Below are positions 40,794-50,473 of a stretch of 64,000 nucleotides of DNA, in pieces (positions within the stretch are counted from its first letter, which is position 1; the number at the start of each line of letters is the position of its first letter). Origin of the DNA: Pseudoxanthomonas indica (GTDB lineage Bacteria; Pseudomonadota; Gammaproteobacteria; Xanthomonadales; Xanthomonadaceae). Location of the stretch: the NCBI RefSeq assembly GCF_900167565.1, contig NZ_FUZV01000001.1, forward strand, positions 558,001 to 622,000, given 5' to 3'. The notes under the pieces were generated by a model. It searched no databases. It was not told the origin of the DNA and saw only the letters and a list, made by a program, of their open reading frames with translations. A program made the translations under genes and the position numbers.

Positions 40794-41604
40794 CGTGGCC
40801 CGTATTTCGGTCGCGACCACGACCCGCGAACTCGACTCCAGCGCCCCCGCACGGGTCAAGCTGGCGGCGAAGAACCTGGATTTCTACTACGGCGATTTCC
40901 ATGCCGTGAAGAACATCCACCTGGATATTCCCGAAAAGAAAGTCACCGCGCTGATCGGTCCTTCCGGTTGCGGCAAGTCGACCTTGCTGCGCATCTTCAA
41001 CCGCATCTACTCGCTCTATCCCAAGCTGCGCGCAGAGGGCGAGGTGTTGCTTGACGGCCAGAACATCCTCGACCCCAAGTACCCGATGAACCGCCTGCGC
41101 AGCAAGATCGGCATGGTGTTCCAGAAGCCGGTGCCGTTCCCGATGACGATTTACGAAAACGTCGCCTACGGCATCCGCCATCACGAACGCATCGGCAAGG
41201 CCGACATGGACGTGCGCGTGGAGCAGGCCCTGCGCCAGGCGGCGCTGTGGGAGGAGGCCAAGGACAAGCTCAAGCAGAGCGCGCTGGGCCTGTCCGGCGG
41301 CCAGCAGCAGCGCCTGTGCATCGCCCGCGCCGTGGCCCTGCGCCCGGACGTGATCCTGCTCGACGAGCCGACCTCGGCGCTGGACCCCATCTCGACCAGC
41401 AAGATCGAACAGTTGATCGAGGAGTTGAAGCAGGAATACACCATCGCCATCGTCACCCACAACATGCAGCAGGCTGCGCGCGTGTCGGACTACACCGCCT
41501 TCATGTACCTGGGCGAGCTGATCGAGCACGACGCCACCGCCACCATCTTCTCGCGTCCGTCCAAGCAGCAGACCGAGGACTACATCACGGGTCGTTTCGG
41601 CTAA
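40786..41604 (+). CDS. pstB: phosphate ABC transporter ATPase PstB
   Basis: A 272-residue ABC ATPase. It has Walker [10 protein letters not shown], the Q-loop [10 protein letters not shown] typical of PstB, signature LSGGQQQR, Walker [14 protein letters not shown] and the H-loop THNMQQ. It powers PstCA. Confidence 0.97.
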   Translation: MNDVARISVATTTRELDSSAPARVKLAAKNLDFYYGDFHAVKNIHLDIPEKKVTALIGPSGCGKSTLLRIFNRIYSLYPKLRAEGEVLLDGQNILDPKYPMNRLRSKIGMVFQKPVPFPMTIYENVAYGIRHHERIGKADMDVRVEQALRQAALWEEAKDKLKQSALGLSGGQQQRLCIARAVALRPDVILLDEPTSALDPISTSKIEQLIEELKQEYTIAIVTHNMQQAARVSDYTAFMYLGELIEHDATATIFSRPSKQQTEDYITGRFG

Positions 41605-41612
41605 GGAATCCC

Positions 41613-42323
41613 ATGAATACTCAACCGCACGAGCATATTGTGAAGAGCTACGACGAAGAGCAGCGCCGCCTGGTGACCGAAATCGTGCGCATGGGCGAAA
41701 CCGCCGTGGCGCAGCTGGAAGCGGCGCTGGACGTGATCGAGCGCCGTGACGACCGCGCCGCCCAGCGCATCATTGCCAACGACGAGGCGATTGATGCGCT
41801 GGAGCAGCAGATCAGCCACGACGTGATGCACCTGGCCCTGCGTGGACCGATGGCGCGCGACCTGCGCGAGATCCTCGCCGGCCTGCGCATCCCGGCCGAT
41901 CTGGAACGCATCGGCGACTACGCCGCCAACGTGGCCAAGCGCTCGATCGCCCTGAACGTCTCGCCGCCGATGCCGCAGATCACCGGCCTGCGCGCGCTCG
42001 GCAAGCTGGCCACGCAGCAGGTGCGCGACGTGCTGGTGGCTTACCAGAACAACGACGACGCGCGCGCCGTGCAGGTGCGGGATCGCGATGCCGAGCTGGA
42101 CGCGCTGTATACCGCGCTGTTCCGTGAGCTGCTGACCTACATGATGGAAGATCCGCGCAACATCACGCCCTGCACGCATCTGCTGTTCATGGCCAAGAAC
42201 CTGGAGCGGATCGGCGATCACGCCACCAACATCGCCGAGAACGTGTGGTTCCTGATCCACGGCGACCAGCCGCTGCCCGCGCGCGACAAGCGCGACGACA
42301 CCAGCACCACCGGGGTCATCTGA
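41613..42323 (+). CDS. phoU: phosphate signalling regulator PhoU
   Basis: A 236-residue protein of two PhoU three-helix domains, each with the metal-binding E-RxxDYA-like motif (DLERIGDYAANVAKR and NLERIGDHATNIAEN). It links PstB activity to the PhoR kinase and restrains phosphate uptake. AAGGA lies 6-7 nt before the ATG at 41613, 8 nt after pstB. phoB and phoR are not in the window. Confidence 0.96.
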   Translation: MNTQPHEHIVKSYDEEQRRLVTEIVRMGETAVAQLEAALDVIERRDDRAAQRIIANDEAIDALEQQISHDVMHLALRGPMARDLREILAGLRIPADLERIGDYAANVAKRSIALNVSPPMPQITGLRALGKLATQQVRDVLVAYQNNDDARAVQVRDRDAELDALYTALFRELLTYMMEDPRNITPCTHLLFMAKNLERIGDHATNIAENVWFLIHGDQPLPARDKRDDTSTTGVI

Positions 42324-42440
42324 TCCCGCCGCGGGGTGCGACCAGCGGTCGCCCCCGCCGGCTTACATGGCGCTAACACGGGCCGACTACACTGACGCTC
42401 CCCCGCCCTGCGGTTCGCCGCATCCCACGGAGTATCAGCA

Positions 42441-42860
42441 ATGTCGAAGTCCAACTCGAAGTCCACCACCCTGGCCGCCTGCACCGTGCTGGCCAGCGGC
42501 ATCGTCCTGGCCGGCTCTGCGTTCGCGATGCAACCCCTGGCCCAGGGTTATCTGCTGGCCGCGCCGGAATCCGCCGCGGCACCCGCCAGTGATGGCAAGG
42601 GTGGCGAAGGCAAGTGCGGTCTGGCCAAGGCCGACACTGACAAGGACGGCAAGGTCTCCTCGGCCGAGTTCGCCACCGCCCATCCGGATGCACCGGCCGA
42701 CAAGTTCGCCGGCATCGACACCAACAAGGACGGCTTCCTGGATGCTGCCGAGGTGAAAGCCCACAAGGGCGAAGGCAAATGCGGTGAAGGCAAGTGTGGC
42801 GAAGGCAAGTGCGGCGCCGACGGCGAAAAGAAGGCCGACGACAAGAAGACCACGCCCTGA
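42441..42860 (+). CDS. hvfA: HvfA-type RiPP copper-metallophore precursor with two EF-hand loops
   Basis: A 139-residue exported precursor. Residues 1-29 are a signal peptide ending AFA, followed by the family motif MQPLAQGYLLA. The EGKCG motif occurs four times (56-60, 111-115, 116-120, 121-125). In the characterised Haemophilus HvfA these Cys are turned into oxazolone-thioamide copper ligands by the MNIO enzyme. Between the first and the last three motifs stand two perfect EF-hand loops, DTDKDGKVSSAE (65-76) and DTNKDGFLDAAE (93-104). A GGAG lies 9 nt before the ATG. It heads hvfABC. Copper binding is inferred from the family. Confidence 0.85.
   Translation: MSKSNSKSTTLAACTVLASGIVLAGSAFAMQPLAQGYLLAAPESAAAPASDGKGGEGKCGLAKADTDKDGKVSSAEFATAHPDAPADKFAGIDTNKDGFLDAAEVKAHKGEGKCGEGKCGEGKCGADGEKKADDKKTTP
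42771..42815. repeat. three 15-bp tandem repeats encoding EGKCG
   Basis: Three in-frame 15-bp units (42771, 42786, 42801), each coding Glu-Gly-Lys-Cys-Gly with two or three silent differences. The number of modifiable Cys could change by slippage. Confidence 0.9.
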
Positions 42861-42872
42861 GTCCGGGCAGGT

Positions 42873-42900
42873 GCGCGCTGCCGCACAGGCGGTAGCGCGC
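42873..42900 (+). promoter_or_regulatory. hairpin between hvfA and hvfB
   Basis: GCGCGCTGCCGC (42873-42884) pairs with 42889-42900 (12 bp, one G-T pair) around loop ACAG. No T-run. It probably stabilises the precursor message and limits read-through to the enzyme genes, a common arrangement in RiPP operons. The effect is inferred. Confidence 0.6.
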
Positions 42901-42916
42901 CCGGATTGGCCTGCCC

Positions 42917-43768
42917 ATGTTGCGAACTCCTCCTGCCGGCAGCGCCGGCCTGGGACTGCGCCGCGCGCTGCTCGAGGAGCTGCGTGCGGCGCCTGCGCGT
43001 GCGTTCGACTTCCTCGAATGCGCGCCGGACAACTGGATCGGCGTGGGTGGCCGCTTCGGCGAAGCCCTGCAGGAACTGAGCGCCCGGCATACGCTCACCT
43101 GCCATGGCCTGTCGCTGTCACTGGGTGGCGTCGAGCCGCTGGACGACACCTTCCTGGCGCGTACCCGGCAGTTCCTGGATCGCCATCACGTCGGTCTGTA
43201 CAGCGAACACCTGAGCTACTGCGCCGACGACGGTCATTTGTACGACCTGATGCCCATTCCCTTCACCGAGGAAGCGGTCCACCACGTGTCCGCCCGCATC
43301 CGCCAGGTGCAGGACAGCCTGGGCCGACGCATCGCGGTGGAAAACGTCTCCTACTATGCCGCGCCCTACCAGGCCATGGCCGAAGTGGATTTCATCAGCG
43401 CGGTCCTGGCCGAAGCCGATTGCGACCTGCTGCTGGACGTCAACAACATCTTCGTCAACGCGATCAACCACGGTTATCACGCCGGCGATTTCCTGGCGCG
43501 CATGCCGGGCGCGCGTATCGCCTCGTACCATATCGCCGGTCACTACGATGAAGCCGATGACCTGAAAATCGACACCCATGGCGCGCCGGTCAAGAACGCG
43601 GTCTGGGATCTGCTGGCGCAGGCCTATCGCGTGCACGGCGTACGTGCGACGCTGCTCGAGCGCGACTTCAACTTCCCCGCGGCCGATGTGCTGTACGCCG
43701 AGGTCGCGCGCATCCGTCAGCTCCAGGCCGAAGCGCTTGGCGACACGGGCCAGGCGGCGCATGGCTGA
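42917..43768 (+). CDS. hvfB: multinuclear non-haem iron oxidative enzyme (MNIO, DUF692), HvfB type
   Basis: A 283-residue TIM-barrel enzyme. Conserved metal ligands are visible in order: [49 protein letters not shown] and LERDFNFP. Family members use two or three Fe to oxidise Cys of a RiPP precursor. It should modify the EGKCG Cys of the upstream gene. It overlaps hvfC by 8 nt. Confidence 0.92.
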   Translation: MLRTPPAGSAGLGLRRALLEELRAAPARAFDFLECAPDNWIGVGGRFGEALQELSARHTLTCHGLSLSLGGVEPLDDTFLARTRQFLDRHHVGLYSEHLSYCADDGHLYDLMPIPFTEEAVHHVSARIRQVQDSLGRRIAVENVSYYAAPYQAMAEVDFISAVLAEADCDLLLDVNNIFVNAINHGYHAGDFLARMPGARIASYHIAGHYDEADDLKIDTHGAPVKNAVWDLLAQAYRVHGVRATLLERDFNFPAADVLYAEVARIRQLQAEALGDTGQAAHG

Positions 43769-44513
43769 GGACCTGCGCGCGCAGCAATTCGCCTTCAGCC
43801 GGCATCTGCGTGATCCGGCCACGCATCCGGCGCCTGTCGGCATCGAGTCACGGCGCATGGCGGTTTATCGCGACCTGTTCTTCAACAACATCCATGGCTT
43901 GCTGTCCGGCAATTTCCCGGTGATGCGCAAGACCCTGGGTGAGGATGGCTGGTGTGATCTCGTGCGTGCCTTCTACGCCGAGCATCGCAGCCACACGCCG
44001 CTGTTCCCGGAGCTGGCGCGCGAGTTCATCCGCTATCTGCAGCAGCGCGAAGGAGAGGCGCGCGGCGATCCGCCGTGGCTGGCCGAACTGGCGCATTACG
44101 AGTGGGTGGAGCTGGCCTTGCAAATTGCCGACGACGCATTGCCGCAACACCACCCTGACGGCGATTTGATGACGGGCGTACCGATTGTGTCGCCGTTGGC
44201 CTGGGCGCTGGCCTACACCTGGCCGGTGCCGCAGATTGGTCCGGCGTACCAGCCTGACAGCGCACCCGCGGAACCGACCTTGCTGCTGGTCCGTCGCGAT
44301 GCCGATTACGTCATCCACTTTGCCCGGCTGTCACCGCTGGTGTTCCGTTTGTGGGAACGGCTGGCGCCGGGTCAGGCCACCGGCCTTGCGGCCTTGCAGG
44401 CCCTGGCCGACGAGGCGGGCGTGCCGGCGGACGCCGCGTTTCTGGCGCAGGGCGCTGCGATGCTGGAGCGGATGCGCGAGGAGGGCAGCCTGCTCGGTAC
44501 AGGCCCGCTCTGA
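43761..44513 (+). CDS. hvfC: HvfC-type partner protein (DUF2063)
   Basis: A 250-residue protein. The N-terminal DUF2063 domain ([18 protein letters not shown], then [20 protein letters not shown]) and a C-terminal domain ([15 protein letters not shown]) match the partner of DUF692 enzymes, which recognises the precursor and is needed for modification. It starts within the end of hvfB (8-nt overlap). No DoxX-type fourth gene follows. Confidence 0.9.
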   Translation: MAEDLRAQQFAFSRHLRDPATHPAPVGIESRRMAVYRDLFFNNIHGLLSGNFPVMRKTLGEDGWCDLVRAFYAEHRSHTPLFPELAREFIRYLQQREGEARGDPPWLAELAHYEWVELALQIADDALPQHHPDGDLMTGVPIVSPLAWALAYTWPVPQIGPAYQPDSAPAEPTLLLVRRDADYVIHFARLSPLVFRLWERLAPGQATGLAALQALADEAGVPADAAFLAQGAAMLERMREEGSLLGTGPL

Positions 44514-44526
44514 TAACCTGATCGGC

Positions 44527-45156
44527 ATGAACGACGCTGCCGAAGCACCCGCCTCCACCCCCATGGCCCGCCGCTTTCGTGGCTATCTGCCCGTGGTGGT
44601 GGACGTGGAAACCGGTGGCTTTGACTGGAACCGCCACGCCCTGCTGGAACTGGCTGCCGTGCCGCTGGATCTGGACGAAAACGGCTTGCTGGTCCCCGGC
44701 GAAACCGCGAGCGTGCACCTGCATCCGGCGCCCGGCCTGGAAATTGATCCCAAGTCGCTGGAGATCACCGGCATCGTGCTGGATCACCCCTTCCGTTTTG
44801 CCAAGCACGAACGCGAGGCACTGGATCACGTGTTCGCGTCGGTACGCGCGGCAGTCAAGAAGCATGGCTGCCAGCGCGCGATTCTGGTGGGCCACAACGC
44901 CCATTTCGATCTCAACTTCCTCAATGCCGCGGTGACGCGGGTCGGCCACAAGCGCAATCCGTTTCATCCGTTCAGCGTCTTCGACACGGTGACGCTCGCC
45001 GGCGTGGCTTACGGGCAGACGGTCTTGGCGCGCGCCGTGCAGGCGGCGGGCTTCGACTGGAACGCGGACGACGCGCACTCGGCGGTGTACGACGCGGAAC
45101 AGACCGCGCGCCTGTTCTGCAAGATTGCCAACGCCTGGCCCTCGCCGCTGGGCTGA
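44527..45156 (+). CDS. rnt: ribonuclease T
   Basis: A 209-residue DEDDh 3'-5' exonuclease that trims tRNA and 5S/23S rRNA 3' ends. Exo I is [10 protein letters not shown], Exo [14 protein letters not shown], and Exo [17 protein letters not shown]. It begins 13 nt after hvfC and may share its transcript, though the functions are unrelated. Confidence 0.95.
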   Translation: MNDAAEAPASTPMARRFRGYLPVVVDVETGGFDWNRHALLELAAVPLDLDENGLLVPGETASVHLHPAPGLEIDPKSLEITGIVLDHPFRFAKHEREALDHVFASVRAAVKKHGCQRAILVGHNAHFDLNFLNAAVTRVGHKRNPFHPFSVFDTVTLAGVAYGQTVLARAVQAAGFDWNADDAHSAVYDAEQTARLFCKIANAWPSPLG

Positions 45157-45202
45157 TTTTGCCGTATCGCCGGCGGACCTGCCGCCATCACCGGGAGCCG
45201 CT

Positions 45203-45793
45203 GTGTTGCCTTCGCCTGATCAGCTGCTGACCTGGCTGCACCATCTGGCCTGGCTGACATTTGCCGGCTACTGGCTGTGGCAATGGCGCAGCGTCAAGCA
45301 AGCCGCACGCACCGAGCCGGCCTGGCACCGCCTGCTGGCGTACTGGCTGCCGCTGCTGTTTGCCGCATCGCTGCTGGGTCCGGGCGACTGGTATATCGGC
45401 TGTCCGCTGCACGAGCGCATCCTGCCCAAGTCGTTGCTGCTCAGGGGCGTGGGCGTGGCGCTGACATTCGCCGGCGTGGCGCTGGCGATCCAGGCGCGGC
45501 GCATGCTGGGCCGCAACTGGAGCAGCGAAGTGCAGATCAAGCAGGACCACGAGTTGATCCAGCGCGGCCCCTATCGCTTCGTCCGCCATCCGATCTACAC
45601 CGGCCTGCTGCTGGCGTTCTTCGGCACCGCGTTGAAGATGGGCGACTGGCGCGGCTGGCTGGCGCTGGCGGTGGTGTTCGCCTCGTTCTGGTACAAGTCG
45701 CGACAGGAAGAACGCTTCCTGCTGGCGCGCTTCGGCACGCCTTACGCGGACTACATGAAGAAGACCAAGGCGCTGGTGCCCGGCGTGCTGTAA
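45203..45793 (+). CDS. isoprenylcysteine carboxyl methyltransferase-family membrane protein
   Basis: A 196-residue protein with about five membrane segments. The C-terminal ICMT/PEMT core is GPYRFVRHPIYTGLLLAFFG, then RQEERFLLARFGTPYADYM. Bacterial members are methyltransferases of unknown substrate. The GTG at 45203 has GGGAG 6 nt upstream and is preferred over an ATG within the end of rnt (45125). Confidence 0.8.
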   Translation: MLPSPDQLLTWLHHLAWLTFAGYWLWQWRSVKQAARTEPAWHRLLAYWLPLLFAASLLGPGDWYIGCPLHERILPKSLLLRGVGVALTFAGVALAIQARRMLGRNWSSEVQIKQDHELIQRGPYRFVRHPIYTGLLLAFFGTALKMGDWRGWLALAVVFASFWYKSRQEERFLLARFGTPYADYMKKTKALVPGVL

Positions 45794-45799
45794 GCGGGA

Positions 45800-46690
45800 T
45801 CAGCCCTCCCCGCAGCCCGCCTCGGCCCGGGGTGCGCTGGCAGTGAGCGTGCTGCCCGCCGACGCCACGATGATCGCCGCAATCGCCAGCCATTGCCGCT
45901 GGCTGAGTTGCTCATGCAGGAACAGCAAACCCGAGAGCGCGCCGATGGCCGGCTCCAGGCTCATCAGCATGCCGAAGGTGCGCGCCGGTAAGCGGGTCAG
46001 CGCGACCATTTCCAGGCTGTAGGGCAATGCGGTGGAGAGCAGGGCCACGGCCAAAGCCAGCGGCAGCAGCGCAGGGGCGAACAAGGCCGCACCCACCTGC
46101 ACCACGCCAATCGGCACCACCACCGCGGCGGCGATCACCGAGCCAAGCGCTACCGTCTGCGGTCCGTGATCCATGCCGGCGCGCTGGCCGTAGACGATGT
46201 ACAAGGCCCAGCACACGCCCGCGCCCAGTGCGTAGGCCATGCCGCGCGGGTCCAGCGCGGTACCGTCCAGATGCGGCAGCAGCAGGCACAGGCCCAACAC
46301 CGCCAACGCCACCCACAGCAGATCGATCCAGCGCCGCGATCCCAGCAGCGCGACCGCCAATGGGCCGGTGAACTCCAGCGCGATCGCCAGCCCCAGCGGC
46401 AGGGTCTCCAGCGACTTGTAGAACAGCAGGTTCATCAGGCCCAGCGACACGCCAAATACGATCAGCGGCCGCCATTGCGCCCGGCTCACGCGCATCCGCC
46501 ATGGGCGGAAGAACAGCACCAGCATCAGCGTGGCCAGGATCAGCCGCAGCGCGGTCGCACCGGCGGCGCCCACGTGCGGGAACAGGCCCTTGGCAAACGC
46601 GGCGCCGACCTGGATCGATACCATCGACAGCAACACCATGCCGACCGGCATCAGCGGTACGCGCGAAGCATCGGCAGGCAGGCGATTCAC
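45800..46690 (-). CDS. EamA/DMT-family exporter, RhtA-like
   Basis: A 296-residue transporter with ten membrane helices in two EamA repeats. LGLMNLLFYKSLETLPLGLA and EFTGPLAVALLGSRRW are typical of RhtA threonine/homoserine exporters. Substrate remains inferred. Downstream of rlmB on the same strand. Confidence 0.83.
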   Translation of the reverse strand: MNRLPADASRVPLMPVGMVLLSMVSIQVGAAFAKGLFPHVGAAGATALRLILATLMLVLFFRPWRMRVSRAQWRPLIVFGVSLGLMNLLFYKSLETLPLGLAIALEFTGPLAVALLGSRRWIDLLWVALAVLGLCLLLPHLDGTALDPRGMAYALGAGVCWALYIVYGQRAGMDHGPQTVALGSVIAAAVVVPIGVVQVGAALFAPALLPLALAVALLSTALPYSLEMVALTRLPARTFGMLMSLEPAIGALSGLLFLHEQLSQRQWLAIAAIIVASAGSTLTASAPRAEAGCGEG

Positions 46691-46748
46691 GATGGCCCCT
46701 TGGGTCTCAGGCGATGGCGGGCGCAGACGCGCCCGGACGTGGCGAGGC

Positions 46749-47495
46749 TTACGCCTGGCGTTGGCGCACGGCTTCGAACAGGGTCACGCCGGCGGCGACC
46801 GACACGTTGAGGCTTTCGATATCGCCCGGCATCGGAATCTTGACCAGGCCATCGCAATGCTCGCGGGTCAGCCGGCGCAGGCCATCGGCTTCGCCGCCCA
46901 GCACCAGCGCCACGTTGCCGCGCAGGTCGGTGGCGTACAACGAGGCCTCGGCTTCGCCGGCCAGCCCGTAGATCCACACGCCCTGTTTCTGCAGATCGCG
47001 CAGGCAACGCGACAGGTTGGTCACCACCACCACGGGGATGCGATCGGCCGCGCCGGCCGAGGTCTTGCGCACAGTCGCATTGACCGTGGCCGACTTGTCC
47101 TTGGGAATGATCACCGCAGTGACCCCGGCGGCGGCGGCGCTGCGCAGACAGGCGCCCAGGTTGTGCGGATCCTGCACCCCATCCAGCACCAGCAACAGCG
47201 CGCGGCCCTCGGCCTTCTCGACCAGGCCCTCCAGTTCGCCCTCTTCCCAGGTGGGCGCGGCGGCGTAGCGCGCGGCAACGCCCTGATGGCGGACGTTGCC
47301 GCCCACGCCATCCAGCGCCTGCGCGGTGACCCGGCGCACCTCGATGCCCTTGCGCCGTGCGTTCTCTTCAATCTCGGTCAGGCGCGCGTTCTTGCTGCCG
47401 CCTTCGACCAGGACTTCGCGGACGTTGTCAGCATCGTTCTCGATGGACGAGGCGACGGCGTTGACGCCGACGATCCACTGGTTTTGTTTGCTCAT
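46749..47495 (-). CDS. rlmB: 23S rRNA (guanosine-2251-2'-O)-methyltransferase RlmB
   Basis: A 248-residue SPOUT methyltransferase with an N-terminal L30e-like substrate-binding domain. Motif 1 is LDGVQDPHNLGACLRSAAA, motif 2 VALVLGGEADGLRR, and motif 3 IPMPGDIESLNVSVAAGV. It follows rnr, as in E. coli, but a repeat array separates them. Confidence 0.95.
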   Translation of the reverse strand: MSKQNQWIVGVNAVASSIENDADNVREVLVEGGSKNARLTEIEENARRKGIEVRRVTAQALDGVGGNVRHQGVAARYAAAPTWEEGELEGLVEKAEGRALLLVLDGVQDPHNLGACLRSAAAAGVTAVIIPKDKSATVNATVRKTSAGAADRIPVVVVTNLSRCLRDLQKQGVWIYGLAGEAEASLYATDLRGNVALVLGGEADGLRRLTREHCDGLVKIPMPGDIESLNVSVAAGVTLFEAVRQRQA

Positions 47496-47610
47496 GGGGG
47501 AAGTGGCGCAGGGAAAAGGGGAAAGTGGGAAAGGTAGTCAGCAGGACTCGATGCACGGATCACGCGGACCCGCGGCGCCCACGACAACCGGGGCGCGCAT
47601 GATAAGCCCC

Positions 47611-47719
47611 TTCTCCCGCTTGCGGGAGAAGGCTGGAAGGGCGTGCCCGCTTGCGGGAGAAGGCTGGGATGAGGGCGTGCCCGCTTGCGGGAGAAGGCTG
47701 GGATGAGGGCAAGCCCGCC
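47611..47719. repeat. tandem array of a palindromic intergenic repeat
   Basis: The core CCTTCTCCCGC-TT-GCGGGAGAAGG forms an 11-bp hairpin at 47610-47633. Copies of CCCGCTTGCGGGAGAAGG begin at 47615, 47646 and 47680 with a truncated one at 47714, giving periods of 31, 34 and 34 bp with spacer GATGAGGGCGTG. It lies between rnr and rlmB on their common transcript. Confidence 0.8.
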
Positions 47720-47730
47720 ATCAGGGTCTA

Positions 47731-50259
47731 TCAGTACGGCTGCTTCTTGCGCTTGGCCGGCTGCCCACGCGACGGAGCAGCCGGGAAAGCCGAAGGTTTC
47801 GGCTTGCCCTTACCCTTCGCCGGACCTTTTGCCGGACCCGGACCCGGACCCGACCCGGCAGCCGGTCCAGGCCCCTGCCCCTGCTCATTGCCCTCAACCA
47901 GGCGGAAATCAATCTTGCGCTCCTCCAGGCTGGCCTTGAGCACGATGATCCGGACCTGATCGCCCAACCGGTATTCCTTGCCACGACGCTCGCCGGTCAG
48001 CGTCTTGCGCACCGGATCGAAGTGGTAATAGTCGTGCGGCAGCTGGGTGACATGGACCAGCCCGTTGACCTTGGAATCGGCCAGCTCCACGAACAGGCCA
48101 AAGCTGGTCACGCCGCTGATCACGCCATCGAACTGGCCGCCGACGTGCTTCTCCATCCATGCGGCGCGGTAACGCTCGTCGACCTCGCGCTCGGCTTCGT
48201 CGGCGCGACGTTCGCGCTCCGAGCACTGCAGCGCCAACGCGGCCATCTCGTGCGGCGGATACAGGTACTTGTCCGGCTTGCCGCCTTTCAAGGCGAACTT
48301 GATCGCCCGATGCACCAGCAGATCCGGATAGCGGCGGATGGGCGAGGTGAAGTGCGCATACGACTCCAGCGCCAGGCCGAAATGGCCGACGTTGTCCGGC
48401 GAATACACCGCCATGCTCTGGCTGCGCAGCAGCACCGATTCCAGCAGGGCGGCGTCGGGACGGTCGCGGATCTTCTTCAGCAACTTGATGAAGTCGCGCG
48501 GCTGCACCTTGCTCCAGGCCGGCAGGGTCAGCTTGAACTCCTTGAGGAATTCCAGCAGATCCTCGTACTTGGATTCCGGCGGCTTGTCGTGAATGCGGTA
48601 CGGCGCCGGGATGTGTTTCTGCAGCAGGTACTTGGCGGCTTCCACGTTGGCCGCGATCATGCATTCCTCGATCAGCTTGTGCGCATCGTTGCGCTGGAGC
48701 ATGCCGGCTTGGGTCACCTCGCCGGTGTTGTCCAGCACGAAGCGGACTTCGGAGGATTCAAACTCGATCGCGCCGCGCGCCTGGCGCGCCTTCGACAGCA
48801 CCTCGTACAACTGGTGCAGGCGCTCCACGTGCGGCAGCACCGCGCCCAGTTGCTTGCGGGTGTCTTCGTTGTCCTCGCCCACCGCCTGCCAGACCTGGGT
48901 ATAGGTCAGGCGTGCGTGCGAGTTCATCACTGCTTCGTAGAACTTGGAGCGGGTGGCGATGCCGTCGTGGTCGATCTGCATGTCGCAGACAAAACACATG
49001 CGATCGACCTTGGGATTGAGCGAGCAGATCCCGTTGGACAGCGTCTCCGGCAGCATCGGCACCACGAAGCCCGGGAAGTAGACCGAGGTCGCGCGCTTCT
49101 GCGCCTCGTCATCCAGTGGCGTGCCGGGACGCACGTAGTGCGAGACATCGGCAATGGCCACGATCAGGCGGAAGCCCTGCTTGTTGGCTTCGCAGAACAC
49201 CGCGTCATCGAAGTCCTTGGCGTCTTCGCCATCGATGGTCACCAGCGGCACCGCGCGCAGATCCACGCGGCCGTCGATCATGCCCTCCTCCACCACCAGC
49301 GGCACGGCGGTGGCTTCGGCCAGCACCTCGGGCGGGAATTCATGCGGCAGGTCGTGGCCGTGGATGGCCGCTTCCACCACCAGCGACGGGGTCAGCTTGT
49401 CGCCCAGCACGGTCAGCACGCGGCCAATCGGCGGACGGCGTGCGTCCGGCGCCTGGGTCAGTTCGCAGACCACCAGCTGGCCATCGTGCGCGCCCTGGGT
49501 GGCGTCTGGAGGAATCTGCACGTTGCGCTGGATGCGCTTGTCGTCCGGCACCACATAGGCGATGCCGGCCTCGAAGGCGAAGCGGCCAATCAGGCGGGTC
49601 AGGCGACGCTCCAGCACGCGCGCGATGCTGCCCTCGCGGCGGCCGCGGCGATCGATGCCGGTCACGTTGGCCAGCACGCGATCGCCGTGCATGGCTTTGC
49701 GCATCTCAAACGGCGGCAGGAACAGGTCGTCACCGCCCGCATCCGGACGCAGGAAGCCGAAGCCATCGGGATTGGCGATCACGATGCCGGCGATCAGGTC
49801 GGTGTGCTGGACCGGGGCAAAGCCGCCGCGGCGGTTCTGCACCACCTGGCCGTCGCGCAGCATCGCCGCCAGGCGCTTGCCCAGGGCATCGGCGCGGTCG
49901 GCTGCGGCCAGGCCCAGCTGGACCGCGATTTCCTCGGCGGTCTGCGGACCGCCGGCGGCTTCGAGCAGGCCGAGGATGGCTTCGCGACTGGGAATGGGGT
50001 CGGCGTAGCGCGCGGCTTCGCGTGCCGCGTGGGGATCATGGAAGCCGCCGCCCGGTGCGGCACGCGCCGGGCGCGGCGCCGACGCGGGACCTGGTGCGCC
50101 GCCCGCGCGATTGCGCGGCGGTGGCGCAGGCAGGTCGGGCATCCACGGTGGACGCTTGCTCTTGCCGCCGTCGCGGCTGCCGCCGCTGCCCCCGCGCGAA
50201 CCGGGCGGACCCTTGCGGGACGAGGATTTCGCGCTGCCTTTGCTGGTCTTTTTAGTCAT
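47731..50259 (-). CDS. rnr: ribonuclease R with low-complexity ends
   Basis: An 842-residue RNase II-family 3'-5' exonuclease for structured RNA. It has cold-shock domains, the RNB domain with the metal Asp cluster (TIDGEDAKDFDDAVFCE, then ADVSHYVRPGTPLDDEA), HFTSPIRRYPDLLVHRAI, and a C-terminal S1 domain. An N-terminal tail of about 75 residues is rich in Gly, Arg, Ser and Pro. The C-terminus is a Gly-Pro-Lys repeat (GPGPGPAKGPAKGKGKPKP), encoded by a GGACCC-type DNA repeat. Confidence 0.95.
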   Translation of the reverse strand: MTKKTSKGSAKSSSRKGPPGSRGGSGGSRDGGKSKRPPWMPDLPAPPPRNRAGGAPGPASAPRPARAAPGGGFHDPHAAREAARYADPIPSREAILGLLEAAGGPQTAEEIAVQLGLAAADRADALGKRLAAMLRDGQVVQNRRGGFAPVQHTDLIAGIVIANPDGFGFLRPDAGGDDLFLPPFEMRKAMHGDRVLANVTGIDRRGRREGSIARVLERRLTRLIGRFAFEAGIAYVVPDDKRIQRNVQIPPDATQGAHDGQLVVCELTQAPDARRPPIGRVLTVLGDKLTPSLVVEAAIHGHDLPHEFPPEVLAEATAVPLVVEEGMIDGRVDLRAVPLVTIDGEDAKDFDDAVFCEANKQGFRLIVAIADVSHYVRPGTPLDDEAQKRATSVYFPGFVVPMLPETLSNGICSLNPKVDRMCFVCDMQIDHDGIATRSKFYEAVMNSHARLTYTQVWQAVGEDNEDTRKQLGAVLPHVERLHQLYEVLSKARQARGAIEFESSEVRFVLDNTGEVTQAGMLQRNDAHKLIEECMIAANVEAAKYLLQKHIPAPYRIHDKPPESKYEDLLEFLKEFKLTLPAWSKVQPRDFIKLLKKIRDRPDAALLESVLLRSQSMAVYSPDNVGHFGLALESYAHFTSPIRRYPDLLVHRAIKFALKGGKPDKYLYPPHEMAALALQCSERERRADEAEREVDERYRAAWMEKHVGGQFDGVISGVTSFGLFVELADSKVNGLVHVTQLPHDYYHFDPVRKTLTGERRGKEYRLGDQVRIIVLKASLEERKIDFRLVEGNEQGQGPGPAAGSGPGPGPAKGPAKGKGKPKPSAFPAAPSRGQPAKRKKQPY

Positions 50260-50308
50260 CGGTTCATGTTACACCCCGGTCCGATGGAGGCCGCGCGAAA
50301 AGAAACGT

Positions 50309-50337
50309 TTGACAAAAAAATCCGCCTCCACCACAAT
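50309..50337 (+). promoter_or_regulatory. promoter of tRNA-Leu
   Basis: -35 TTGACA (50309-50314), 17-bp spacer, -10 CACAAT (50332-50337). The tRNA begins 17 bp later. Confidence 0.82.
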
Positions 50338-50354
50338 TCGCGCCCTGCACACCT

Positions 50355-50439
<85 letters not shown>

Positions 50440-50473
50440 CTGCAAACCGGTCTCTCCGGAGACCAACAAAGAC

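Noticed and set aside
47611..47719. Considered as a CRISPR array
   Set aside because: The repeated units are directly adjacent with nearly identical, short spacers, only three and a half copies, and no cas genes are nearby.
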